Positions 1 through 8,292 of a stretch of DNA of 64,000 bases are shown here, one piece after another. The translations under genes and the position numbers were made by a program. The DNA lies in contig NZ_RXIZ01000016.1 in assembly GCF_003987855.1 (NCBI RefSeq), positions 1 to 64,000 of the forward strand, read 5' to 3'. Origin of the DNA: Hyphomicrobium sp. (GTDB taxonomy: Bacteria; Pseudomonadota; Alphaproteobacteria; Rhizobiales; Hyphomicrobiaceae). Each line of letters begins with the position of its first letter. Position 1 is the first letter of the stretch. The notes below the pieces were generated by a model that made no database searches, had not been told where the DNA came from, and saw nothing but the letters and a program-made list of their open reading frames with translations.

Positions 1-821
1 AGGACTATTCCCGCAAGCAGCAAAACAATCCAGCCGCCGGTACTCGCCACCGGGGCATCGCTGGTTCTATGAAAGACACGGTCAAGCCAATCGCGCGCCT
101 CGCGCAGCGCTGCCTGCGAATAGAGCACTGTGACATGCTCGACATGCGGGGCGACCGCCGCCCGGCGACCAGTATCTTTGGCCGGGTCGCCTATTGTTTC
201 GCCCTCGTTGGCCGCTGGTTCGGCGAGACGGACATTCTTCAGCGCATCCTGGCGCAGATAAGTTTCCCAGGCGCCGGAGATTACTAGGAGATTTCGGGGT
301 GCTGTGGGCGTCACGGCATCGGAAAACATCGAGATTGCGATCGTCGCAGCAACGCGCGGATCTTCCTCGGCGCGTCGCACGATGATGTCGGACGCCATCG
401 AATGCCCCAGCAAAGCAACGCGACCGTCCACCTCTGGAAGGTCTAGCGCGACATCTGTAATGCGCCCGATTTCGCGCACTAGAATTCGAGTGGTGCCGTC
501 GGGACGCGTTACGTCACCGGACATGGGCGTGGGGTTCCGGCCGTGACCGTCAAAGTCGAATGTGACGGCGATATAGCCCGCTTGCGCGAGTGTCAGTGCA
601 TACGCTTGCATCAGCTGCTGAGAACCGGCGAAGCCATGCGCGATGATCACCGCCGGAGCTTTTGTGATCTCCGCACGACGATAGATGGTCGCTGGGGTCT
701 GACCGACCGACATTTGCGTAATCACGAGCCCTTGCCGCGCGCTCTCAAGACCCCACAGCCCAAGGGCGATCAGTACCAGACTTGCGAGCGCCACTAGCGA
801 GCGCGATGCTGTTTCCGTCAA
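1..821 (-). CDS. Membrane-anchored alpha/beta hydrolase, C-terminus cut by window edge
   Basis: Reading the minus strand from a TTG at 821 gives a continuous frame to base 1. A short N-terminal stretch with one hydrophobic segment (LVLIALGLWGL) is followed by an alpha/beta-hydrolase core: an oxyanion-type AVIIAHGFAG, then FDFDGHG, then the nucleophile elbow LLGHSMAS. A second hydrophobic stretch (GGWIVLLLAGIVL) begins at the left edge, so membrane segments follow the hydrolase domain. A GGGA six bases upstream supports the TTG start; a GTG at about 794 is an alternative. Substrate is unknown. It lies 400 bases beyond the end of the organosulfur operon in the same direction, so membership of that operon is possible but unproven. 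Confidence 0.75.
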   Translation of the reverse strand, partial: MTETASRSLVALASLVLIALGLWGLESARQGLVITQMSVGQTPATIYRRAEITKAPAVIIAHGFAGSQQLMQAYALTLAQAGYIAVTFDFDGHGRNPTPMSGDVTRPDGTTRILVREIGRITDVALDLPEVDGRVALLGHSMASDIIVRRAEEDPRVAATIAISMFSDAVTPTAPRNLLVISGAWETYLRQDALKNVRLAEPAANEGETIGDPAKDTGRRAAVAPHVEHVTVLYSQAALREARDWLDRVFHRTSDAPVASTGGWIVLLLAGIV

Positions 822-1221
822 TTGGTGTCCCGTTCACCCTTCCTATCGCATCGATCATAGCTGAAGCGGGAGCGACTTGACGACTGAACGTACGCTTTAG
901 AGTAGGCCAGAATGGGGATTCCGTCAGAACTAAGTGGGGCACGGCTGCCGCGCTCGATGCGGCGACTGGCATTTATTGTTTCGAAGAGTCGGTTCCCAGC
1001 CAAGGGATGATGACTGCAGCGTTTATACAACTGAACCAACAATAGAGCGGTGAACAATCGCAAATCGGGCGATGAACTTGGCGTCTCTGGCGCTGGCGTT
1101 CCCGAGACTACTTGGAGGCTTCGAACGGCAGGTATCTCGAGCAAAGGCGTGGTCATCTCCACCCATAGCTCAGCGGCTGAAGCTTCGACGATCAATATCT
1201 GACCGTCATCCTCCGCTAAAA
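822..1221. other. 400-base gap without a supported gene
   Basis: A minus-strand frame stays open through the gap and into the 3' end of the neighbouring flavoprotein gene, but the peptide is low in recognisable structure, has no convincing ribosome site and overlaps the real gene. I see no terminator with a T-run. It probably holds the promoter of the hydrolase. Confidence 0.4.
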
Positions 1222-2712
1222 TCAGCGCGCCTTGGCAAACTGCTCGGGCATGGGTTGGCCAACCATCCGCATCCGGTCGAGTTCCTGGATGACCTGATTG
1301 GCTATCTCTTGAGCGTAGCTCGTCACCTGCGGAAGTCCCATCAATTCGCCGAAGGTTGCGCGCGCCAAAGGCCCGGCGATCAGCAGACTGCTGACCGCCT
1401 GACCTTCGCGCGAAATAGCGCGGCCTTGCCGATCGCAGAATATGCCAAGCCCCAAACCATCCGCCCTGATCCACCCAGCGGATGCGAGCGAGTTGAGGTG
1501 CGGCTCCACTTCCACGGCCCGGCTGTGTGCTGGGCCCGTCGTGACGATGACGTAATCAGTCCGATGTTCCTCCAGAGCGCGTTTCCCCCGAGTGCGGAGC
1601 TGCAAGAGGATGTGATCGGCATTGGCTTCGGCGGCAGTTACCGACGCCGCGCGGGATGTGAACGTGCCTTCCGACCGGCGTCGCGCGATGACGCGTTGCA
1701 CCTGCGGCGCGATTCGAAAGCGGTGAACATCCCAGTAAGGCCGGAGATGCTGGACGATTTTTCGCCGCTCGGTCTCCGGCAACTTCGGCCAAAAGGCGCT
1801 AGCTTGAGCCCGTACCTGATCAATCACGGCCTGCCACTGCAAATCGAGCGCGTCGGCCTCGCGGATCGTCGTGCGGATTTTCCGCAGGAGATCTAACGCG
1901 GAGTAGGGCGCGCTTTGGTCGAACTGTCCGAAGGGCTGATAGGGCACCGTTGCGTGCGGCCGAGACAACAGTCCACGACGTGAGATGGCAGTGATCGTGC
2001 CTCGATGGCCTCTCCGATCGAGCGACGCGACGGTATCGGCCATCGTGAGGCCCGTTCCGATGATCGTCACGCGCGCTTCCGGTTCAATTCCGCTGAGCGG
2101 CGAAACCGTCATCGCGTCGGAGATGATGAGCCGCGGATCATCCTTGAGGCCGTCGGCCAAAATCGGCGGTACTTCCGGTGCCGGGTGCGTCGTCGCGATA
2201 ACGACGATATCGGCCAAAAGCGTTCGGCCCGATGCGGTTTGCAGAGACCAGTGGGAGCCCGCCCTTGCTATCGCGCGCACACTATCCCGTACATGTGCGA
2301 TGCGACCGCTTGCGATCCAGGGCTTGAGGTGATCGAAGACATACCTGCCAAAGACGATCCGTCGCGCGTAGACCTCGCCGTTGCTGGATACAGCTTCGGG
2401 GTCATCCGCAATCGCGTGCGTTCGGGAAATCCAATCCACGAAGTGACGATCTTCCGCCGGGATGAGACTCATCTTCGCGGCGGGTACGTTGATCCGGTGT
2501 GCTGGATCGGGGGTACTGTAAGCGAGGCCCGCTCCGATTGTGGCACGAGGCTCCAATACCGTCAGCGTCGCGCTCGCATGGCGTCTCGCCAAATGGAACG
2601 CGACGGCGGCGCCGGATAGGCCGCCGCCGATGATGGCCACCGATGGATAGCTGTTATTGCCCATGCATTCCGCGCCGTTATCGGGAGCAGGCCTTGAAAC
2701 GGGGTGATCCAT
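1222..2712 (-). CDS. FAD/NAD(P)-binding protein of the organosulfur operon
   Basis: This is a roughly 496-residue flavoprotein. The N-terminus carries a dinucleotide-binding fold (VAIIGGGLSGAAVAFHLARR) followed by LEPRATIGAGLAYSTPDPAHRINVPA, typical of the NAD_binding_9 group of FAD/NAD(P)-binding proteins; a second nucleotide-binding segment (VTIIGTGLTMADTVASLDRRG) lies mid-protein. The reaction is unknown. It is last in a minus-strand run after the SfnB-like gene, with 28 bases between them, which suggests a redox role in sulfur-compound catabolism. The ATG at 2712 sits in the loop of a perfect 10-bp hairpin; an ATG at 2664 with a GGA-type site just upstream is a credible alternative start, which would put the hairpin in the leader. 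Confidence 0.85.
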   Translation of the reverse strand: MDHPVSRPAPDNGAECMGNNSYPSVAIIGGGLSGAAVAFHLARRHASATLTVLEPRATIGAGLAYSTPDPAHRINVPAAKMSLIPAEDRHFVDWISRTHAIADDPEAVSSNGEVYARRIVFGRYVFDHLKPWIASGRIAHVRDSVRAIARAGSHWSLQTASGRTLLADIVVIATTHPAPEVPPILADGLKDDPRLIISDAMTVSPLSGIEPEARVTIIGTGLTMADTVASLDRRGHRGTITAISRRGLLSRPHATVPYQPFGQFDQSAPYSALDLLRKIRTTIREADALDLQWQAVIDQVRAQASAFWPKLPETERRKIVQHLRPYWDVHRFRIAPQVQRVIARRRSEGTFTSRAASVTAAEANADHILLQLRTRGKRALEEHRTDYVIVTTGPAHSRAVEVEPHLNSLASAGWIRADGLGLGIFCDRQGRAISREGQAVSSLLIAGPLARATFGELMGLPQVTSYAQEIANQVIQELDRMRMVGQPMPEQFAKAR

Positions 2713-2722
2713 GATCACCCCG
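2700..2722 (-). promoter_or_regulatory. Perfect 10-bp hairpin around a possible start codon
   Basis: CGGGGTGATC at 2700-2709 and GATCACCCCG at 2713-2722 are exact reverse complements separated by CAT, which on the minus strand is the ATG of the flavoprotein gene. There is no T-run on either side, so it does not look like an intrinsic terminator. It could limit translation or stabilise the mRNA. Confidence 0.5.
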
Positions 2723-2740
2723 CGCCGCAATCAATTCAGC

Positions 2741-3997
2741 TCAGCTCCATGCGTGGAGTGGCGGCTTGACGCCGTTGAGCGCATGGTTGCCGACGATTGC
2801 GTATTTCCAGCGAACGGGATCATGGAGTGTGTGCGTGCGCGCATTTCGCCAATGACGATCGAGGTTATGTTCCGCCAGTACAGACCGTGTGCCGCTGAGC
2901 TCGAAGAGCTTGTTCGATGCGTCGATCGCCAGCTCGGTGCTGAATATCTTTGATTCGGCGACCGCGATTTGTGCTGCGGCGACCGTTTCTGCATTGGGTT
3001 CCCGCACGGCAAGATCGACCGCGATGCCCGCGCGCTCCAGCAGAGCTTCTGTGGCGCTGAGGCGCACCTTCAGCTGGCCAATCGCTTGAATGACGTAAGG
3101 ATCATCGGAATTGCGCTCAAGACCGCTGTCGATCCAGGGCCGTGACTTCGTTTTGATGAACGTGATGGCGTCGAGGATTGCGGCCTCGGCGATACCGGTG
3201 TCGACTGCGGCCTGGATGATCTGGAAGGTCGGGCCATCGGCTGTGGGATGATCGTATCCTTTATAACCTGGAATGAGGTGTGTCTTGGGTACTTTGACGT
3301 TATCGATGAGGACGGTGCCGCTCAGCGTTGTGCGCTGTCCGAATGCAGACCAGTCATCAATAACCGTCAGTCCCGGGGCGCCGCGATCGGCGATCGCGTA
3401 CCACGCGCGACCCTGGTCATCGATGGCCACGATGGGGACCAAGTGCGCGAGAAGGGCGCCTGTGGAATAGAACTTCTTTCCGGTGACAACGACGTGATCT
3501 CCAGCGTCTACGAACTTCGTCTCAAATTCAGCGGCCCGCTTCGATCCAAACTCGGAGAAAGCGTTGCCCAATCGCGTTCCGCTCAGAACTTCGGCGAATA
3601 GCAGTCGCTGCTGTTCCTCACTCGCGGTCGTACGAATGGCCGCGATGACGCCCAAATGGTTTTGTGGGATTTGCGCGAGCGAGGGGTCCGCGGTCGCAAT
3701 AATCTGGATGACTTTCGCCAGCGTCGCGTAAGAAACTTCCGGGCCGCCGAATTGCTTCGGTACATTGATCGACCATAGCCCGCTTTGCGAGAAGGTATCG
3801 AGTTCCTCTACCGGCCATTTCCGCTCGCGATCCCGCTCGGATGCGCCGGTAGCAAGATAAGCTGCGATGCGTTTTGCGACGGCGATCGCTTCGGCATCGT
3901 CCTTGATGACGTAAGCGCGATCCTTGGGGCGAGGCACGGGAGGAACGCCTTTCAGCGCTTGAGGATCCGCGGGTGGGTTGACGAGAGCGAGGTTCAT
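2741..3997 (-). CDS. sfnB: SfnB-family acyl-CoA-dehydrogenase-like sulfur acquisition oxidoreductase
   Basis: A 418-residue protein of the acyl-CoA dehydrogenase fold. The N-terminal domain reads SGLWSINVPKQFGGPEVSYATLAKVIQIIATADPSLAQIPQNH in segments, a hallmark of SfnB/DszC-like flavin monooxygenases rather than of true acyl-CoA dehydrogenases, and the C-terminal helix bundle ends in the RTHTLHDPVRWKY segment of this group. SfnB is required for dimethylsulfone use as a sulfur source in Pseudomonas and is thought to use reduced flavin. The ATG at 3997 is preceded by GGAG at good spacing; an in-frame TTG four codons upstream is less likely. It lies 14 bases behind the ABC ATPase gene and is clearly in the same operon as the SfnG fusion. 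Confidence 0.88.
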   Translation of the reverse strand: MNLALVNPPADPQALKGVPPVPRPKDRAYVIKDDAEAIAVAKRIAAYLATGASERDRERKWPVEELDTFSQSGLWSINVPKQFGGPEVSYATLAKVIQIIATADPSLAQIPQNHLGVIAAIRTTASEEQQRLLFAEVLSGTRLGNAFSEFGSKRAAEFETKFVDAGDHVVVTGKKFYSTGALLAHLVPIVAIDDQGRAWYAIADRGAPGLTVIDDWSAFGQRTTLSGTVLIDNVKVPKTHLIPGYKGYDHPTADGPTFQIIQAAVDTGIAEAAILDAITFIKTKSRPWIDSGLERNSDDPYVIQAIGQLKVRLSATEALLERAGIAVDLAVREPNAETVAAAQIAVAESKIFSTELAIDASNKLFELSGTRSVLAEHNLDRHWRNARTHTLHDPVRWKYAIVGNHALNGVKPPLHAWS

Positions 3998-4011
3998 GAA
4001 TGTCTCCAATG

Positions 4012-4848
4012 TTATTCGGCTGCGATTGTCTGAAGCTCGTCAGATGTCGAGACGGCGCTAGGCTGCTGCGGTCCTGCTTCGCGTTTAATTCCCGTGGAGA
4101 CGTTGGAGCCGAGATAGAACTCCTTGACGTAGTCTCCTCGCCGAAGTGCGTCGGCGGTATCTGATAAAACATCTGTGCCGTTCTCGATGACGGTCGCCTG
4201 GTCGGCATAGCGGAGCGCGATAGCGGCGTTCTGTTCGGCCATCAAAATGGTGAGCCCGTCGTTTCGATTGAGCGCTCTGAGCGTTTCGAAGATCCCCTTG
4301 ACGACAATTGGCGCAAGCCCCATCGATGGTTCATCGAGAATAAGTAAGCGCGGTCGGGACATTAGTGCTCGCCCAATGGCTACCATCTGCTGCTCGCCGC
4401 CGGATGTCAGTCCTGCCGCGATCTTCCGCTTCGGAAGGAGCGATGGGAAGAGGGCGTAGATCCGTTCGAGGTCGGCAGATAGCTCGGATCGCCGTGAACC
4501 GCGCGCGAGACCGCCCACAATCAGGTTTTCTTCGACATTGAGCGATTTGAAGACGTGGCGGCCTTCAAGAACAGATGCGAGGCCAGCCTGAACGAGCGTT
4601 GATGGCGGCATCTTGAGGACATCCAACCCGTCAAACACTATTCGTCCCGAGGTGACGGAGCCTCGCTGTGCGCCGAGAAGGTTTGCGATCGCTCGCAGCG
4701 TCGTCGTTTTGCCGGCTCCGTTGGCGCCAAGCAGCGCGCGCACCTCGCCGGTGCGAACCGACAGACTTACCCCGTGCAAAGCGGCGACAGAATGATTGTA
4801 GATCGCGAAGATCCGATCCACGCTGAGCAGCTGATCGAAATTCGACAT
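4012..4848 (-). CDS. livF: LivF-type ABC transporter ATP-binding protein
   Basis: A 278-residue ATPase with Walker A GANGAGKTT, signature LTSGGEQQMVAIGRAL and Walker B LLILDEPSMGLAP, the pattern of LivF ATPases of the hydrophobic amino acid uptake (HAAT) family. A C-terminal tail of about 40 residues (ending DELQTIAAE) makes it longer than the usual 235 or so. The ATG at 4848 has an AAGGAGG site. It follows the binding-protein gene by 65 bases and precedes sfnB. The substrate cannot be read from the ATPase; the operon context points to an organosulfur compound rather than branched-chain amino acids. Confidence 0.9.
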   Translation of the reverse strand: MSNFDQLLSVDRIFAIYNHSVAALHGVSLSVRTGEVRALLGANGAGKTTTLRAIANLLGAQRGSVTSGRIVFDGLDVLKMPPSTLVQAGLASVLEGRHVFKSLNVEENLIVGGLARGSRRSELSADLERIYALFPSLLPKRKIAAGLTSGGEQQMVAIGRALMSRPRLLILDEPSMGLAPIVVKGIFETLRALNRNDGLTILMAEQNAAIALRYADQATVIENGTDVLSDTADALRRGDYVKEFYLGSNVSTGIKREAGPQQPSAVSTSDELQTIAAE

Positions 4849-4913
4849 CGCACCCTCCTTCAGGACGATCGCCGCTCCTTGGCCGCGCCAAGGATTGGCG
4901 ATCGCAAAGGTTG

Positions 4914-6332
4914 TCAATTCTTGGTGCTCTCGCCTTTGACGTCGATCGACGTAACTTTGTCGGCGTCGCCCGCAGAGCGGATTTTGAGGCCCTTTTCCTT
5001 GGCATAGGCCTCGGAGGACTTTTCGATGATCGGCCGCAGCAGCTTCCAATCAGGCGCGATCCAATCGGAGACCACCTTCCACTTTTTGCCGTCCCATTGC
5101 TGGAACGTCACGCGACCATCCCCTTCGTGATTGTCCCAAGTGACGTTGATCGAATGAAAGAGACCCTTAGCGCCCAAGTCCGCAACGCGCTTTTCGTCAA
5201 GGTGCAGATGTTCAAAGCCCCAGCGAACTTCATCGCCGGTAAGCGTGCGCTTTCCGAATTTCTCCTGAGCGATGCGGACGGCTTCGACGTTGAGGATGCC
5301 ATTCACGATACCGAGATTATGATAGACGCTGCCGATCCGCTTCTTGTCTTCGAGATTGCCTTTACCGCTGTCGTAAAGGGTTTTTACGATCTCCTGGAGA
5401 ACGGGATATTCGGCACCCGAGGCTTGCGTCGTTATCGCCGTATAGCCGACAGCGGCATCGCCTGCCGGTATGACGTCCTCTTCCGAATTGGACCAGACGT
5501 TGCCGATAATGTGGTCGGCCGGGAACCCGGTTTTCTGCGCAGTCTTCAGCGCCACGGGGTTCATAACGCCCCAACCGCGCAGGACTACATAATCCGGTTT
5601 CGCCTGGCGTATGGTCAGCCATTGCGCCTGCTGTTCGTTGCCGGGATGCGGCACCTCAATCTGCTGGACGGTAAAGCCCAACTTCTTGCTCAACAGTTCG
5701 TAGATCGGGATCGTCTCCTTGCCGTAAGGCGAGCCGTGGTAAAGGACCACGATCTTCTTGCCCTTCAAATTGGCCTCGCCGCCTTCCTTAGCGGCGATGT
5801 AATTGATGATTCCGGAGGTCTCGCTGTAAGGGTTGAGAAGGAGCGGGAATACATAGGGAAAGACGCGACCGTCGGTTGAATCCGTTCGCCCGTGATTGAT
5901 CGTGATAAGCGGAACCTTGTCTTGCGTGATACGGTCGATCATCGCGTAAGCGATACCCACCGACAACGGATTCCAAGCGGCGATATTTGCGTGGCTCTTT
6001 AAACGCTCGTAGCACTCTACGCCGCGTTCGACTTCGTACTGCGTTTCGCACTCATCCCACGTCAGCTTGATGCCGTTGACGCCGCCGTCACGGCTGTTGA
6101 TCAAGTTGAAATAATCGATGGTCCCGCCGAAGAAACCTGTGCCACCGGCGGCGTAAGGGCCGACGCGGTAGCTCTGGAGCGGAAAAAATTGTTCATCGGC
6201 GGAAGCGCTCGTCGTCAGCGCGCCAGCGAAAAGCGTGAGAGAAGCAGCGAGTCCGGATAGGAAAGAAGTTTTCTTGCGATGACGTTCCATGCGAGGTGCC
6301 CTTCGTTTAAATGCGAGGTGGAGAGTTTTCAT
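4914..6332 (-). CDS. Periplasmic substrate-binding protein of the LivK/HAAT family
   Basis: About 472 residues with a basic N-terminus, a hydrophobic core (LAASLTLFAGALTTSASA) and a probable cleavage before DEQFF, then a periplasmic binding fold of the Peripla_BP_6 type (GGTIDYFNLINSRDGGVNGIKL, then WNPLSVGIAYAMID). It would capture substrate for the LivHM channel. The start at 6332 overlaps the livM stop as ATGA, implying translational coupling; an ATG at 6290 gives a more typical signal peptide and is a fair alternative. The protein is longer than classic LivK (about 370), as in HAAT proteins for non-amino-acid ligands such as urea or amides. The ligand is unknown; a sulfone or sulfonate is inferred from neighbours. 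Confidence 0.87.
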   Translation of the reverse strand: MKTLHLAFKRRAPRMERHRKKTSFLSGLAASLTLFAGALTTSASADEQFFPLQSYRVGPYAAGGTGFFGGTIDYFNLINSRDGGVNGIKLTWDECETQYEVERGVECYERLKSHANIAAWNPLSVGIAYAMIDRITQDKVPLITINHGRTDSTDGRVFPYVFPLLLNPYSETSGIINYIAAKEGGEANLKGKKIVVLYHGSPYGKETIPIYELLSKKLGFTVQQIEVPHPGNEQQAQWLTIRQAKPDYVVLRGWGVMNPVALKTAQKTGFPADHIIGNVWSNSEEDVIPAGDAAVGYTAITTQASGAEYPVLQEIVKTLYDSGKGNLEDKKRIGSVYHNLGIVNGILNVEAVRIAQEKFGKRTLTGDEVRWGFEHLHLDEKRVADLGAKGLFHSINVTWDNHEGDGRVTFQQWDGKKWKVVSDWIAPDWKLLRPIIEKSSEAYAKEKGLKIRSAGDADKVTSIDVKGESTKN

Positions 6333-7393
6333 GCGGTGACTTCCCGTGCTGGTCGGCGGCTGGTCAAGGCGCCGAAGAAGCGGTTGCGCGCTCGAATCCA
6401 AAGCGCCGCCAGGCCATCCGGTTCTACGATCAGGAAGACGATGATGAGCGCGCCGATAAGAATGCGCTGGCTCATATCCAGGACGCCCGAGTTGAAATAG
6501 CCGCCAAGAAGAAGAGTGCCGATCCGGGACAACACCAGCGGTAGTACAACGATAAGAGCCGCTCCCAGGAACGCGCCTCGCAGTGTCGCCAGTCCGCCGA
6601 TGATGATGATGAAGAGGATCTCGAATGAACGGTCGAGGTTGAAGCCGTGAGGCTCGACTGTCCTGAGGTAGGCGAAGGCCCATAGGATGCCCGCAATGCC
6701 AATGATGAACGATGACACGGCGGCCGCGAGAAGTTTGGTCTTGAACACCGGCACGCCAATGATGCGCGCAGCGGTTTCATTGTCCCGTACGGCAATGAAG
6801 TTCCGTCCGGTCTGTGTGTTGACGAGCCGTGCTGCGAAGGCACTCAGGAGTAAGACGACGGTAAGCGCGAAGTAATAGCGCCCGCTCGGACCTGAGAAAG
6901 GTACACCGAAAATGACGATGGGCGGCGCATCGATCACGCCCGACGAATTGTAGTTGGAGAACCAGTCGAATTTGGTCAGTGCCCATTCGACAAAGAACTG
7001 AGCCGCGAGCGTTGATAGTGCAAGGTAGAAACCCTTGAGGCGCAGGCTCGGTAATCCGAAGACAACGCCAAAACCGGCCGCGGTCAGTCCTGCGAACAAA
7101 ACGCTCAGGATAAAGGGAAGGCCATCTATTCGAAGATTGAAATTGTAAGCCGCGAAGGCGCCGACTGCCATGAATGCCGCCGATCCGAGCGAAACCTGGC
7201 CCGCGTAGCCCGTCAGCAAGTTCAGTCCAACAGCCGCAAGGCTCAGAGCAAGGAACGGCGCGAGTATGGCGTCATAAACGTAATCAGAGGCCAATAACGG
7301 GACGATGCCATAGGCCACGACACCGATGCCAAGGAGATAGCCCCAAGCTGGCAAAAGCCCTCGCGACTGTTGAGCGTCATATGCGTTCGTCAT
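6329..7393 (-). CDS. livM: LivM-type ABC transporter permease
   Basis: A 354-residue polytopic membrane protein of the BPD_transp_2 family. The run LALSLAAVGLNLLTGYAGQVSLGSAAFMAVGAFAA, read in parts, is the standard LivM signature, and the C-terminal half holds the conserved GGLATLRGAFLGA cytoplasmic loop that contacts the ATPases. The ATG at 7393 is two bases after the livH stop, with a GAGAGGG site inside livH. It pairs with LivH to form the inner-membrane channel. Its stop overlaps the binding-protein start. Confidence 0.92.
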   Translation of the reverse strand: MTNAYDAQQSRGLLPAWGYLLGIGVVAYGIVPLLASDYVYDAILAPFLALSLAAVGLNLLTGYAGQVSLGSAAFMAVGAFAAYNFNLRIDGLPFILSVLFAGLTAAGFGVVFGLPSLRLKGFYLALSTLAAQFFVEWALTKFDWFSNYNSSGVIDAPPIVIFGVPFSGPSGRYYFALTVVLLLSAFAARLVNTQTGRNFIAVRDNETAARIIGVPVFKTKLLAAAVSSFIIGIAGILWAFAYLRTVEPHGFNLDRSFEILFIIIIGGLATLRGAFLGAALIVVLPLVLSRIGTLLLGGYFNSGVLDMSQRILIGALIIVFLIVEPDGLAALWIRARNRFFGALTSRRPAREVTA

Positions 7394-7395
7394 TG

Positions 7396-8292
7396 TCAGG
7401 CCCTCTCGACAAGCCGTTGTCCAAAGAGCCCCTGGGGCCGAATGAGAAGCACGCCGAGCGCAAAAACGTACGCACACCAGCTTTCGATGCCGCCTCCGAC
7501 GTAGCCGCCGAGATAAACTTCCGCGAGTTTCTCTGTTGCGCCGATCAGTAACCCGCCAACGATGGCGCCGGGAATGGAGTCAAAGCCGCCGAGCACGAGG
7601 ACAGGCAACGCCTTCAACACGACGAGGGACAAGGAGAATTGCACGCCGAGACGCGCGCCCCATAGTAGCCCGGCAATCAGAGCGACGAACCCCGCCGCGA
7701 TCCACACGGCCGACCAGATCACCGGCAGTCGCAGTCCCACTGCAAGCGCGGCGAACTGGTCGTCCGCGACCGCACGAAATGCGAGGCCTATGCGCGTTCG
7801 CTGGAAGACGAAGGCAAGCAGAGCGACCATTCCGGCCGCCACCGCCGCCGCGAAAAGATCGAAAGAACTGATGAGAACGCCGTGGATGATGAAGGGCTTG
7901 TCATCGATTCCGAGTTCGAGCCCGTGAACCTGCGTTCCCCACAAGAGCTGGGCGCTACCTTCGAGCACGTATGCAAGGCCGAGCGTTGCCATGAAGAGGG
8001 TGATCGGCGGCTTGTTCACAAGCGGTCTTAGAACGGTACGTTCGATAGCAATACCAAGTAGGGCCATCACCGCGAGCGTGACGAGGAAGGCGAGAGCGAA
8101 CGGGACACCCTTCTCGACCAGACTGACAAACGTCAGCGCCGCGAACAGGAGCATCGCTCCTTGCGCAAAATTGAATACGCCAGATGTCTTGTAGACCAGC
8201 ACGAAGCCGATCGCGACGAGGGCGTACATAACCCCGGACAAGAGGCCGCCAACGAGAACTTCGACGAAGAATGCCGGATCGAAATTCGTCAT
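7396..8292 (-). CDS. livH: LivH-type ABC transporter permease
   Basis: A 298-residue membrane protein of the LivH group: VGGLLSGVMYALVAIGFVLVYKTSGVFNFAQGAM is the canonical N-terminal region, and GGFDSIPGAIVGGLLIGATEK is the ATPase-contact loop near the C-terminus. The start overlaps the upstream livG stop as ATGA. With LivM it forms the channel of the operon's HAAT transporter. Confidence 0.92.
   Translation of the reverse strand: MTNFDPAFFVEVLVGGLLSGVMYALVAIGFVLVYKTSGVFNFAQGAMLLFAALTFVSLVEKGVPFALAFLVTLAVMALLGIAIERTVLRPLVNKPPITLFMATLGLAYVLEGSAQLLWGTQVHGLELGIDDKPFIIHGVLISSFDLFAAAVAAGMVALLAFVFQRTRIGLAFRAVADDQFAALAVGLRLPVIWSAVWIAAGFVALIAGLLWGARLGVQFSLSLVVLKALPVLVLGGFDSIPGAIVGGLLIGATEKLAEVYLGGYVGGGIESWCAYVFALGVLLIRPQGLFGQRLVERA

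Noticed and set aside
818-1474. 218-codon minus-strand frame overlapping the flavoprotein 3' end
   Set aside because: It overlaps a well-supported gene by 250 bases in another frame, has no ribosome site and no recognisable domain.
1072-1896. Long plus-strand frame inside the flavoprotein gene
   Set aside because: Pure antisense shadow of a GC-rich gene; composition is Arg-rich and unlike a protein.
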